Positions 1-7,929 are shown, numbered from the stretch's first letter. The stretch: DNA of 12,646 nucleotides from Scytalidium lignicola (GCA_002812745.2 NCSJ02000628.1:1-12646), one strand, 5' to 3'. Numbers and translations are program-made. Notes: a model not told the origin generated them from the letters alone.

Positions 1-26
1 GAGAAAGAGAAAGAGAAAGAGAAAAA
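1..26. repeat. GAGAAA tandem microsatellite
   Basis: Three copies of GAGAAA and a fourth that runs into an A tract, starting at the window edge, so the array may extend further left. It lies in the intron of the CBM1 gene. No function is suggested. Confidence 0.8.
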
Positions 27-85
27 GAATCATAAAAGCAAGATTAAAGAGTTATGGGAACTTAACTAACATTGACTGATAACAG
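1..85 (+). other. 3' part of an intron in the CBM1 gene
   Basis: The stretch ends in a good acceptor (ataacag at 79-85), with a branch-point-like CTTAACTAAC at 61-70 about 15 to 20 bases upstream. All frames leading into the exon at 86 then give the CBM1 only if splicing occurs here. The donor lies outside the window. The purine-rich GAGAAA repeat at the left edge is inside this intron. Confidence 0.8.
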
Positions 86-229
86 ATGGACCGGACCAAC
101 AACCTGTGCACAAGGCACATGCGTGGTTTCGAACCCATACTATAGTAAGTCTCCTAGTAACTCACTCAACTCATCACGCAAAACCTTTCTTATATTAACA
201 TCCTTCTTCTAGGCCAATGCGTGCCGTGA
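86..229 (+). CDS. 3' end of a gene ending in a cellulose-binding module (CBM1); join(86..144,213..229), 5' partial
   Basis: Two short exons, 86..144 and 213..229, splice in frame and end at the TGA at 227-229. Base 86 completes a codon begun in an upstream exon; if that codon is GGA, as the family suggests, it gives Gly. The next residues are WTGPTTCAQG, TCVVSNPYY, then SQCVP and stop. This is the C-terminal two thirds of a fungal family-1 carbohydrate-binding module, whose usual pattern is GQCGG-x-G-(W/Y)-TGPT-C-x(3,5)-C-x(3)-N-x-(Y/F)-(Y/W)-x-QC. The aromatic face (W and the YY pair) and the last three cysteines are visible. Such modules anchor secreted cellulases, hemicellulases, LPMOs or esterases to crystalline cellulose. 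The catalytic domain lies off the left edge, so the enzyme class is unknown. Introns inside CBM1 are common in ascomycetes. The gene converges on the transporter at 983-2659. Confidence 0.9.
145..212 (+). other. 68-bp intron in the CBM1 gene
   Basis: Donor GTAAGT at 145-150, acceptor TTCTAG at 207-212, and a branch-like TTAAC at 195-199. Removing it joins A144 to GC 213-214 as AGC (Ser), which gives the family-typical NPYY-SQC junction. This is strong evidence for these exact borders. Confidence 0.9.
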
Positions 230-982
230 AGCGGGGAAATATTTTCACCATAATGACGTTTAAGGGAAAAGGCCTTGACCGAGGTGAGTTCCTCGCGGTC
301 AAATTTGGATGGAAGATTCTATGGTTGGAGTAGGTTCAGTTCGAGTAAATGAAGCTGAGGAAAAGCAAAGAAAGAGTCATGACTGTAGATAGAATAAGTG
401 AAGCTCGGCTTCAAACATTAGTTCATATATGTATGTATCAGCGCAGAGGAGCGTATCTGTGTTCAATGTCTCTTTTTTCCTCTAGAGTGAGAATATATAA
501 TGTGATATAAGAGTGCTTGAAACTCGTATGAACGAGTTTATAAGCTAGCAGAAACAAGCTGCACTCTGCTTTTCTATGATTCCTGTCTAACCTTATTGAT
601 CTTTCTCCATGTATGTATCCTAGAAGTGTGAGCAATATCTAGAGGTATCATATACAAGTGCAAACTCTCCCCTACCATATATTCATCTCAACTTCACGAA
701 AGGTAATATGAAGAAAGCGGGATCAATAAAGAAAACAGGCCAAGAAATGGAGGATAGTCACGTAGCAATAGGGCCCTAAAACTGGCATATTCTCAGAAAG
801 TGGCAAAATATACTTTTCATAATGGTATCTCGCTGCAGATAATCTGACCCGAGNAAAAAATTTCACATCTGTCCTCTCAAAGTAGATGAAGTCAAAGGGN
901 AAAAAAATTGCTGATGTTCAGCCTGCACCTCATGCTTAATTAAAGGGGTATATATTAGGCAGTTTGCTACAGTAACAGAACC
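230..982. other. Convergent intergenic region between the CBM1 gene and the HOL1-like gene
   Basis: This should hold the 3' UTRs and polyadenylation sites of two facing genes. It is AT-rich toward the transporter side, with A/T homopolymers and N bases at 854 and 900. One TACAGTA word lies at 968-974, just past the transporter stop. I see no coding exon, RNA gene or repeat here; the single 65-codon minus-strand reading frame at 438-635 has no recognisable content. Confidence 0.6.
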
Positions 983-2659
983 TTACATGGAATCTCGAAT
1001 AGCGATAAAGTCCAAGTACCGCTTCTTTGTCCACCGCCGACACCACTTCCCATAAACCATCATAGGGATAGTCAACAGCATAAAGAACAATCCCAGCATA
1101 GCAATAGCAATGAAGGTGTTCTGGACGCCACTGGTATCAAGCCACTGACTAGCTGTGAATGTAAAGATGCATCCAATAGTGTTGTTGATGACAGAGACCC
1201 CTACCATACCCTCCAGGACCATCTCGGGGTATGCGTCCATGAGATATGCCATAGAGAGATCTCCTGCGCAACCCCAGCCAAAACCAATGAGACCTAATCC
1301 GACATATGGAGCGGGCCACGACCACGCCTTCTGAGTGCCGATGCCAAAGAGAAGGAGACCAGCAGGAGAGATCAGTGCGCAAGGGTACATGAGCCAGAGA
1401 CGATGTTCAGCCTCCCTGACACCTCCATTTCGCTTGGCCATCCATTTTACAAACATATCGGAGCCGACACCACCATAGAAACAGCCGATGACGGCACCGA
1501 TGAGACAGGGTACATTCATGACTCCCGAACCAACATCCGAATAATTCCAGGGAGGGCCAAGCCAGTTGTCTTCTTCAAGCGTGAGGTAGAAGGTGAGCCA
1601 CGCGTCTTGAGCACCCCACTGGATGCCACTGTAGATAACAGCCGGGAAGGAGAAGATCCGTAGAGTGTGAAAGAGACGTCGCCAGTACTGCTTGAAGCCG
1701 GTGCCAAGCAAATTAGGAGAGGGAGTGATGAGCGCTATACGCTGCCAGTAAGTCTTTGGTTGATCGTTCCTGCCGAATTCCAGAGCTGCGAGGTTATCCT
1801 CGGCAGCGCCAGTATTGGCGCCCTTCTTTGAATAATCGCTGCCTTTGCCCGCATGCTTCTCGTTGGCAGATGATACATCTGCGTTCGAGCCACCCTGCTG
1901 CTCTAGAGCATCAATGATTCTCCCGTTCGGTTGTGGCCGTTCAAATGACGTCTCCTCGAGGGTGAAAAGGCATACCACAATCGTAGCGCAAGAGATGATG
2001 ACGGACATCCATCCAACCCATCGCCAGTCCAGGCTGCTGTCGGCAATGAAACCTCCTATTAATGGCCCGAGATATGTTCCAATACTCGTGGCTAAGACGT
2101 AAATACCAAGAACTGTTCCGCGCTGGTGCTGGAAGAACAGATCCGACAGTGATAGCTGGACATTGGCTTCCGCGCAAGCCTCAGAGGCGCCAACAAACAG
2201 TTGATTCCAGATAGAATCCTCAGTAGTCTGGACCTTAGCCATCCAGATAGCCCCAATGACACCAACAGTCAGACAAATCAGATACGTGATTCGCCTTCCG
2301 TAGAGCCATGCGGCGGGCGAAATCAGCAGGGTGAAGTAGCCAATTCCCACAAACAAGACTCCAGCACCAGTATTCATGGAATCATAGGAAATTCCCAGCT
2401 CGGTATTTTCGCCATATTGTGCAGAGCCCGCATCGTTGGATGTGGCAGCAGTCAAACCGGTAATGAAGCAGACCAGGAAGACATGCCAGTATTTGCGCGG
2501 CAGGGACCAATTGAGCGGGTCATTTACCGACTGAGTTGGCTGAGGCGAGAGGATTATGTCGCCATGCTTGAGCAGATGCGAAGTGCGTGCGTGGTCAACA
2601 TCTTCATAAAGAAGAGAGGTTCCTGGGACGAAGTCTTCGTTATCGTAGTCAGATGTCAT
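983..2659 (-). CDS. HOL1: Hol1-like MFS transporter, probable high-affinity polyamine importer
   Basis: An intronless gene for 558 residues. The start is the ATG at 2659-2657; the codon before it is GTG and is not expected to be used in a eukaryote. The product is a 12-helix major facilitator of the DHA1 type. A hydrophilic N-terminus of about 55 residues carries the NDPLNW signature (46-51). The first helices contain TAATSNDAGSAQ (70-81) and GISYDSMNTGAG (89-100). Motif A-like YGRRITY lies at 120-126, followed by SEACAEANVQLSLSDLFFQ (159-177). A charged central loop spans about 240-310. The C-half has PPWNYSDVGSG (369-379), GDLSMAYLMDAYPEM (466-480) and VLEGMV (481-486). These blocks match, as I recall it, Saccharomyces Hol1 almost word for word, and Hol1 is a plasma-membrane polyamine (spermidine/putrescine) importer. 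Substrate is therefore inferred from orthology. It is divergent from the polyamine oxidase at 5523. Other cations or toxic analogues are possible substrates. Confidence 0.87.
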   Translation of the reverse strand: MTSDYDNEDFVPGTSLLYEDVDHARTSHLLKHGDIILSPQPTQSVNDPLNWSLPRKYWHVFLVCFITGLTAATSNDAGSAQYGENTELGISYDSMNTGAGVLFVGIGYFTLLISPAAWLYGRRITYLICLTVGVIGAIWMAKVQTTEDSIWNQLFVGASEACAEANVQLSLSDLFFQHQRGTVLGIYVLATSIGTYLGPLIGGFIADSSLDWRWVGWMSVIISCATIVVCLFTLEETSFERPQPNGRIIDALEQQGGSNADVSSANEKHAGKGSDYSKKGANTGAAEDNLAALEFGRNDQPKTYWQRIALITPSPNLLGTGFKQYWRRLFHTLRIFSFPAVIYSGIQWGAQDAWLTFYLTLEEDNWLGPPWNYSDVGSGVMNVPCLIGAVIGCFYGGVGSDMFVKWMAKRNGGVREAEHRLWLMYPCALISPAGLLLFGIGTQKAWSWPAPYVGLGLIGFGWGCAGDLSMAYLMDAYPEMVLEGMVGVSVINNTIGCIFTFTASQWLDTSGVQNTFIAIAMLGLFFMLLTIPMMVYGKWCRRWTKKRYLDFIAIRDSM

Positions 2660-3054
2660 CACGGGTGGAGTAGAAAACTTTTTTTCAGATTTCTCTCTTT
2701 GCTCTTTCTCTCCTTCTTCTGGTCGAGACCTTAACGGTCTCGTATCTTGAACAGCAGCAGCGTAGCTTCGAGGTTTCCGTCCGTGGTCAATGAGGCCCTG
2801 GAGGATAGGAGGAGAGAGTGCTTTAATTAGTCGAAGGTGAGATTTCAGAGCAGACGCGCCTTTTGAAGATATGGATCAGGAAATGGCAGATAAGACCTAA
2901 TTAGCCCAATGCAATAATGCTGGACCTTGGCTCCTGGCGACGTCGGTCGCCCTCGACTCGGTCGGTCAATCAGCGCCAATCCCTCGAAGGTAGGTGCAGC
3001 AACCCGTCAGGCTGTTTGTTATCACCCAGATTCTAGCTGGTGGTTGTCGCTATG
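2660..3054 (-). promoter_or_regulatory. Probable 5' leader and proximal promoter of the HOL1-like gene, free of ATG
   Basis: Reading the minus strand, no ATG occurs between 3055 and the start codon at 2659, about 395 bases. Such a run is unlikely by chance and is typical of a transcribed leader. The last 70 bases before the ATG are purine-rich. The start has G at -3. A 7-bp stem-loop at 2724-2742 sits inside. The transcription start was not identified and I saw no clear TATA box. Confidence 0.5.
2724..2742 (-). other. Stem-loop in the HOL1-like leader
   Basis: CGAGACC (2724-2730) and GGTCTCG (2736-2742) are perfect inverted repeats around a five-base loop. The 7-bp, five-GC stem lies 65-83 bases upstream of the transporter ATG, so it would be in the mRNA leader if transcription starts above it. 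A stem this short can arise by chance. Confidence 0.5.
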
Positions 3055-3080
3055 CATCGTTTTTGTCGTGCGCAAAACAT
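3022..3080 (-). other. Two overlapping short upstream reading frames, HOL1-like gene
   Basis: The first ATGs met upstream of the transporter on its strand open two overlapping frames: 3080-3033 (15 codons, ending ATTTS-stop) and 3057-3022 (11 codons, ending LESG-stop). They matter only if transcription starts above 3080. Neither ends in the Pro-Ser-stop known from the yeast HOL1 regulatory uORF. Confidence 0.25.
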
Positions 3081-3440
3081 AACCTGTTTAGGGTCCACTT
3101 GATAAGCCTTGTGTGGCGAACCAGGGGGAAAACCCTTCCATCGGGGCCGCCGTGATGGGACAGACAAGCACAAGGCTGTGGTCCTGGTTCCTTCTCACTG
3201 CTTCTCTATCTCTGGCCAGGCTTCTTTTTCTTCTTTGCTTTTTGTCTAATTTTCTTTGCTTCTTAGCTGTTCTCTCTCCTTTCCTGTGAAACGAAACCAC
3301 AACAGGTCCTGTGACTGTCGTGACTGTCTTTGTCTTGCCCAAGATTGTTGGTAACTTGGAACAATACCTTTGTCATCAAATTTACGTCAATCCTGCCCAA
3401 CCCAGCCAGAAGCCACGAGCTATCTGCGTCAAGACGTACA

Positions 3441-3464
3441 GTAATATCGTAATATCGTAATATC
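3441..3464. repeat. GTAATATC tandem repeat, three copies
   Basis: Three exact 8-bp copies in the divergent spacer, immediately after the TACAGTA word at 3437-3443, which it overlaps. No known element is recognised. Confidence 0.85.
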
Positions 3465-3932
3465 TGCATGTTCTGTTATTGTACTGTGATAGAAGGGAGT
3501 CGCAGTAGTTTGCGATAGAGGAAGGGCCATGCGGTAGGTCGCGAACTAAGCCCGAGAGAGCAGGAGACAAGACGGGCGATCCGTGAGGCTAGTGCAGCCA
3601 CCCTGCGATTCCGGGGGCAGCAAATGAGAAGGAAGCGATCTTGGTTTCATCCATTGGTTGAACAGATAGAGAAAGGCAGAGAGGAGAGGGGATTGCGGAA
3701 TCTTGCATCCATCGACTACGCGTGCTATGGTACGGAGGTGGGGAGCCATGGTCCCTTTCAACTGCTCGATTTGTATCGTCTCCGCGATTGGCGTTGTCTT
3801 ATGCCTGAGGCATCAAGATATTGCCCCTCACCACTGTATCGAATTGTTGCTTTTCTGTGCCTTTCTCTTCTAGCTATATATCCTACATCCCACACTACAC
3901 TAGTACTTGTTCTGTGTATAGTATATTCCTAT

Positions 3933-3958
3933 ATCATGTATCATGTATCATGTATCAT
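3933..3958. repeat. ATCATGT tandem repeat
   Basis: Three exact 7-bp copies and a partial fourth (ATCAT) in the AT-rich middle of the divergent spacer, just before the TCACGTGA octamer at 3978. A simple-sequence array with no recognised role. Confidence 0.85.
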
Positions 3959-3977
3959 ATAACTTACACCACGGAAT

Positions 3978-3985
3978 TCACGTGA
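3978..3985. promoter_or_regulatory. TCACGTGA octamer (bHLH-type E-box)
   Basis: A perfect palindromic octamer with CACGTG core, the classical site of fungal bHLH factors such as Cbf1. It lies 1.3 kb from the transporter start and 1.5 kb from the oxidase start, and a TACTGTA word follows 9 bases later. Binding is not shown; a second copy at 8161 lies far from any promoter. Confidence 0.3.
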
Positions 3986-4562
3986 CTGGCATAGTACTGT
4001 AAGAGCCAGGGGGCAAACAATAGCCCCAAAGTACGGAAGCTGTAGGTGTTCCTAGATCTTCTCCACAACACGGCCAACGGCGAAATGCAACAATCCATAT
4101 TCATTCCCAATCGAGTATGTATGGGGTCCAGCAAGTCCCCCACTGCTATCACCATTAGGAAATGACTGTATGTACCGGTACTGTATTGTCTTCTGTCTAC
4201 TGTTCCGTACAGGAGGAGTTAGTGCCCTCGCGGCAAAAGCAAATCTCGCATGGACTTCCCCCATTCTGCCTGGCACTGCGATAAGCAACAAATCCCCAGA
4301 ACGAACCGAAACCGTCTCCATCCAACTCATCCACCTCATCCAACTCTCTACTAACTACTAGTAACCACTCACCACTCACCAATCCATGCCCATCCACGCG
4401 CCCTGCCGCCGTGATCGATGCTGTCTCTAATGTCCAATGTGTCTCCAGCTTGTTGCTGCCGCTCCTTGCTACTTTCAGCTTCCCTAGTGCTGTTCAGTCT
4501 CTTTTCTTCTCTTCCGAACCCTTCTCACCTGACCAAGCATCTCCAATCTTATCAGTCCTATC

Positions 4563-4580
4563 TACAGTACAGTACAGTAC
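4563..4580. repeat. TACAG short tandem run
   Basis: A 5-bp unit (TACAG) repeated three times and closed by TAC. It creates three overlapping TACAGTA words. It lies about 940 bases upstream of the polyamine oxidase start. Confidence 0.8.
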
Positions 4581-4805
4581 CGGCAAGCTTTGGCAACACT
4601 TGTCCTTGCGCTTACGTACAGTATAGTGAGTGAGACCGTGACCAAGTGCAAATTGACAAGTGAAGATGTTCGTGGCCAGTAGGAGAGCAGAGAAGCTCCA
4701 GCAAAGAGATCGTGATGCTGTCCGACGTCATTTCCTCTCCTTTCCTCTCATGGCTGCGGAACGGGCAGACGGATTGGCCCTGGAGGGTTGTGTAACTGTT
4801 GCACG

Positions 4806-4858
4806 ACCACCACCGCTACTACTACTGCTGTTACTACAGTACTGCTACTACCACCATC
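4806..4858 (+). repeat. Imperfect CTA/CTG/CCA triplet tract
   Basis: A stretch made mostly of CTA, CTG and CCA triplets, including a TACAGTA word at 4835-4841. Its low complexity produces spurious reading frames rich in Tyr, Leu and His. No function is suggested. Confidence 0.6.
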
Positions 4859-5087
4859 TACCTCAATCAAGAGTCAAAAATCTACTGTATGAGTTCCAGT
4901 GTATCCGTTCAAGCTGCAGAATTGGGACCAATGGACAAAGAGCCCAGACGGACAATGCAGGTGCTGAGCTGCGTGCGACTTCCACCTCTGGTTTCTGCTG
5001 ACGAACCTATCCTCGTGGGCCCCTTTGACTCTCTCTTCTGTAGATCGGATCTAGTAGGTGCGGGCTTCGCTAGCAGCCGCACCGCGC

Positions 5088-5522
5088 CGGTCCAATCTTT
5101 TCTAAATCCTTCCCTATTTATTCCTGTTCCATTCTCTTACTGCTTTCGTTTCTCCTTCTACTTTAACCTCTACTTCTACCATTATCGTTACAAACCCAAG
5201 CTCAAACTAAGAATCAGATATCAGATTGGGATACACAAGTGCTTGCCCCAAGTCGCTTGTCTCCTCAGTCTAGAACTTCAATTCTTGCAAAAGCATACAG
5301 AAACCCTCTGAAAAGCTTTCGCACAAACCGTTGCTCTCTACAAAATTCAGCTTAAGGCAGACCAAAACTAAGACCAAGACAAGACCAAGAACATCTCTCT
5401 TCGCTCTTCTTCTTTCTGTGGCTGACATCTTTCTTCCGTCGCCGCATCTCCTACTCTCGAACTTTGGGATCTACTTAACAAAACACCCCGCAGTATACCT
5501 ACGCAGATGTTGATGAGTCAGT
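5088..5522 (+). promoter_or_regulatory. Probable promoter core and 5' leader of the polyamine oxidase gene
   Basis: A pyrimidine-rich stretch at about 5095-5180, with a CTATTTATT element at 5113-5121, looks like a fungal core promoter. From about 4960 to 5506 the plus strand has no ATG, as expected of a leader. Two ATGs then follow at 5507 and 5513, just before the true start at 5523. They share one frame, which is out of frame with the oxidase and overlaps it to 5698. The real start has A at -3 (AGTATG), while the two upstream ones have C and T there. Acceptor-like CAG sequences at 5489-5491 and 5504-5506 would also allow a leader intron. Confidence 0.45.
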
Positions 5523-7236
5523 ATGTCGACGCTATTCATATCAGCTCCTGGCGCTCTAAATCAAAACGAAAACCTTCGTCGTCAAGTAGTAATTGCCGAT
5601 GCGCAACTTCGTGTTGCGCATTCGGCACCACTACTGTCGTCAGCCAAGGTTCCCGAACCGGCTACCTCCAAAGCGTCCGAGGTTGCTGCTGTGATTGAAA
5701 AGCCTACCAGACAACCTCATGTTGTCATTGTCGGAGCTGGTATCTCTGGACTGCGGGCTGCCTCAGTCCTGCAGCGCCACGGAGTCGGCGTGACCATCCT
5801 GGAGGGACGCCCTGATCGCATCGGCGGTCGAATCTACACCAGCCGCCAGCCCGGGAGGTCCGCTCGTGACATTGGTAAATATTACCTAAAGAACAATATC
5901 TTCAACTTGTGAGTGGTTGGGCTTCGTATCCCAACCACAACAGTGTGGGTTGTTTTCCTTTTCCTTGGCAAGAGTGTGCTCACATCCCCTTCTAGGCGCC
6001 GCATGGATGCATGAAACCTCACAGAACAAGCTAGTCCATCTAATCCCTAGGTTAGGTATTGAGTACTACTATGATGACGGCACCCCTCTGTTCTACACCA
6101 AGGACGGTCGTGCCGGTGCTCAATTCAAGGCCAAAAAGGTCGCCGATGAGTTCGCTGACTACTGTGACTGGTTCTACAGAGAGCATCCAGATGCCCCCGA
6201 TCGTTCGGTCAAGGATTTCGTCCACGACTTCGTCAGCAAGCATCCCCTCATCAGCTCGGATGAGCGTAAGTGGGCTCCCCAAGCCATTCGTGAAGTCGAG
6301 CTTTGGATCGGCACGAGCATTGAAGCGGCGTCTTCAAGGCATCTCAGCTACTTCGTCACCGAGCGTAACCTCTACATGAAAGGAGGCTACGACAAAATCG
6401 TCCACTGGACTGCTAAGCCACTTCTTCGCAACCCAGAGATGATTCGTCTCGGTGAAGTTGTTAAAGACATCAAGTGGGGATCGGAAGATGGATCTATTGT
6501 TGTCCATTCCACCAACAAAGACAAGGAAAGCACCTACACTGCCGATGCCATCGTCGTGACTGTCCCACTTGGTGTCCTCCGTCGTAATATGATAGCCTTT
6601 AACCCACCATTGCCAACTGCAATCCAAACCGGCATCAACAATTTCAGCTACGGCGCTCTTGGGAAAGTCTTTGTCCAATTCTCCGAAATCTTCTGGCCCA
6701 AGGATAATGACCAATTCATCTATTATCCTTCGCCACTTCCGCTCGACACCCCGGTTGACGAGTCTTCAATTCTCTCCTTCGCAACTGTGACGTCTAATCT
6801 ATGGATCATGTCAGGCACCAAGGAGCTCTGTGTCCAAATTTCTGAGCCTCTCACACAGCGTGTAGAAGCCATTACCGACCCAAATGCCCTCTACGCCTTC
6901 TTTGAGCCTCTCTTCAAGTTACTGCGCACAGAGCCATACAAAGATCTCCCTGAGCTCCTCAACATTGAGTCAACACACTGGACTCAGGACCCATTGGCCG
7001 GGTACGGTAGCTATTCCGTCGAGAAGACCGGCGATGATTCTAGGCTGTTGATGGATGCCCTCGAGCAGAATTGTGGGAGTAGGCTCCAGTTTGCTGGCGA
7101 GCACTGCACGATTGTCGGAAACGGGTGTGTGCATGGCGCGTTTGAGACTGGAGAGATTGCCGCAAAGAATCTGCTTGCTACCTTGGGTGTGACATATGAT
7201 GGCAGAGACTCTAGGAGCAGTTCGCCCGACATCTAA
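5523..7236 (+). CDS. FMS1: FAD-dependent polyamine oxidase, Fms1-like; join(5523..5874,5996..7236)
   Basis: Two exons encode 530 residues. ATG 5523 is the first in-frame ATG, since a TGA lies in frame just upstream at 5514-5516. A 65-residue polar N-terminal extension of unknown role precedes the dinucleotide-binding fold VVIVGAGISGLRAA (67-80), with the ribose-binding Glu at 94 and RIGGRI at 99-104. The intron falls in the DIG-AAWMHE block (117-124), which corresponds to DIGASWHHD of yeast Fms1. ELWIG, VTVPLGVL (305-312) and YGALGKV (336-342) follow. Lys341 fits the conserved lysine near flavin N5. GSYS lies at 455-458, and FAGEHC (483-488) with GAFETG closes the FAD site. Fms1 oxidises spermine and acetylated polyamines to spermidine or putrescine-type products, an aminoaldehyde and H2O2. 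The C-terminus (SSSPDI) is not a peroxisomal PTS1. Family assignment is firm; substrate preference is inferred, and fungal homologues are often labelled corticosteroid-binding protein. Confidence 0.88.
5875..5995 (+). other. 121-bp intron in the polyamine oxidase gene
   Basis: Donor GTAAAT at 5875-5880, acceptor TTCTAG at 5990-5995, with branch-like GCTCAC about 15 bases before the acceptor. Splicing joins G5874 to GC 5996-5997 as Gly, restoring the conserved DIGAAW block. A TGA at 5910-5912 would otherwise stop the frame. Confidence 0.93.
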
Positions 7237-7912
7237 GTCAGACATGAGGACTTGGTGAGCTTGACTTTCGCATTCCGTAGCTTCCTTTACCTGCTTTTGA
7301 ATTGTTTCGCCCTGGCCATTGTTGCTTGGTAACTGTTCGTTTTCTGATCCCAACGCCATATGCCATCCATTTTGGTTAGTTGTTTATGCTTTTACCCNTT
7401 TTTTTTTTTTGCACACTTATTATGACCAGCTTTACTTCTAGACCCTCATTTTTGTGAGAAGTGTGATATGGCTCTAGCGTAGCTTGTAGCATATAACATG
7501 ACCGCATAACACATTTGACAAAACACTTAGGTAGCCTATCTATCAAATATATAATTAGCTACCAAACCTTCTTCATGTATTCTTTTAGCAATGAGTGATA
7601 ATCAACACACGTAAAATATTTATCTATCCAACGAGAGTCCAATTGGCACTCTTTCTCTAGCCTCACCTCACATGACTCCTCCCGTAAAAATACCAACACC
7701 ATCGTTATTTAATCGATACACATCTTCCTCAGCTCTAACAAGGAAATGCATAACTTGCACAAGTACATAGATCGCTCACTGGTAAAGTAGAGTAAATCAG
7801 GTACTCAGTTGGTTAAAAGACTTAGCTGCCTGCTCTTAGTTGCATGAAACGAAAAGATCGAACGAGGAAGGAAGTAAGGAAGGAAGTGTATACCCATGAT
7901 GAAAACAACTAA

Positions 7913-7929
7913 GAGAGATTTGATCTCTC
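7913..7929. repeat. Short perfect hairpin
   Basis: GAGAGAT (7913-7919) and ATCTCTC (7923-7929) are inverted repeats around three bases. The loop is small and the stem has only three GC pairs, so biological meaning is doubtful. Confidence 0.4.

Larger units (their letters stand above)
3437..4889. promoter_or_regulatory. Cluster of TAC(A/T)GTA words
   Basis: The self-complementary 7-mer TACAGTA/TACTGTA starts at 3437, 3995, 4179, 4563, 4568, 4573, 4617, 4835 and 4883. The three at 4563-4579 overlap as one tandem run, so there are seven separate places. With equal base use about 0.35 copies would be expected in this 2.86-kb spacer. By eye I found only one more copy in the rest of the window (968-974). 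It could be a binding site for a dimeric regulator serving one or both divergent genes, or a species-wide promoter word. I do not recognise the factor. Confidence 0.4.
2660..5522. other. 2.9-kb divergent intergenic region between HOL1-like and polyamine oxidase genes
   Basis: No protein-coding gene is recognisable. Several 60 to 170-codon frames occur, but they are low in complexity (Ser/Leu/Tyr/Phe from pyrimidine tracts) and show no domain. The region should hold both promoters. It carries three short tandem repeats, an imperfect CTA/CTG triplet tract, a TCACGTGA octamer and nine copies of TAC(A/T)GTA. A transcribed non-coding RNA cannot be excluded. Confidence 0.6.

Noticed and set aside
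121..138. A GGTTTCGAACCC stretch resembling a tRNA B-box
   Set aside because: No T-arm stem or acceptor stem can be formed around it, and the bases encode the CVVSNP segment of the CBM1.
983..2659. Drug-efflux (multidrug resistance) reading of the MFS gene
   Set aside because: The DHA1 fold alone would allow it, but the NDPLNW, SNDAGSAQ, EACAEANVQLSLSD and GDLSMAYLMDAYPEM blocks point specifically to the Hol1 group.
2660..2662. A start one codon upstream for the transporter
   Set aside because: The codon is GTG. The first ATG in frame is at 2659-2657, so the protein has 558 residues.
3624..3962. 112-codon plus-strand frame in the divergent spacer
   Set aside because: No recognisable motif, and it ends in the ATCATGT repeat. 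No splice or promoter support.
2888..4285. GATAA sites (2888, 3100, 4279) as evidence of nitrogen (AreA) control of the polyamine genes
   Set aside because: HGATAR is so short that about eight copies are expected by chance in this spacer. The number seen carries no weight.
4799..5311. 170-codon plus-strand frame upstream of the oxidase
   Set aside because: The content is made by triplet and pyrimidine tracts (Tyr, Phe, Leu, Ser runs) with no domain. It overlaps the likely promoter and leader.
5917..7236. A separate gene starting at the ATG at 5917
   Set aside because: 5917-5995 is intron. The conserved amine-oxidase sequence begins at 5996 and joins in frame to the exon at 5523-5874.
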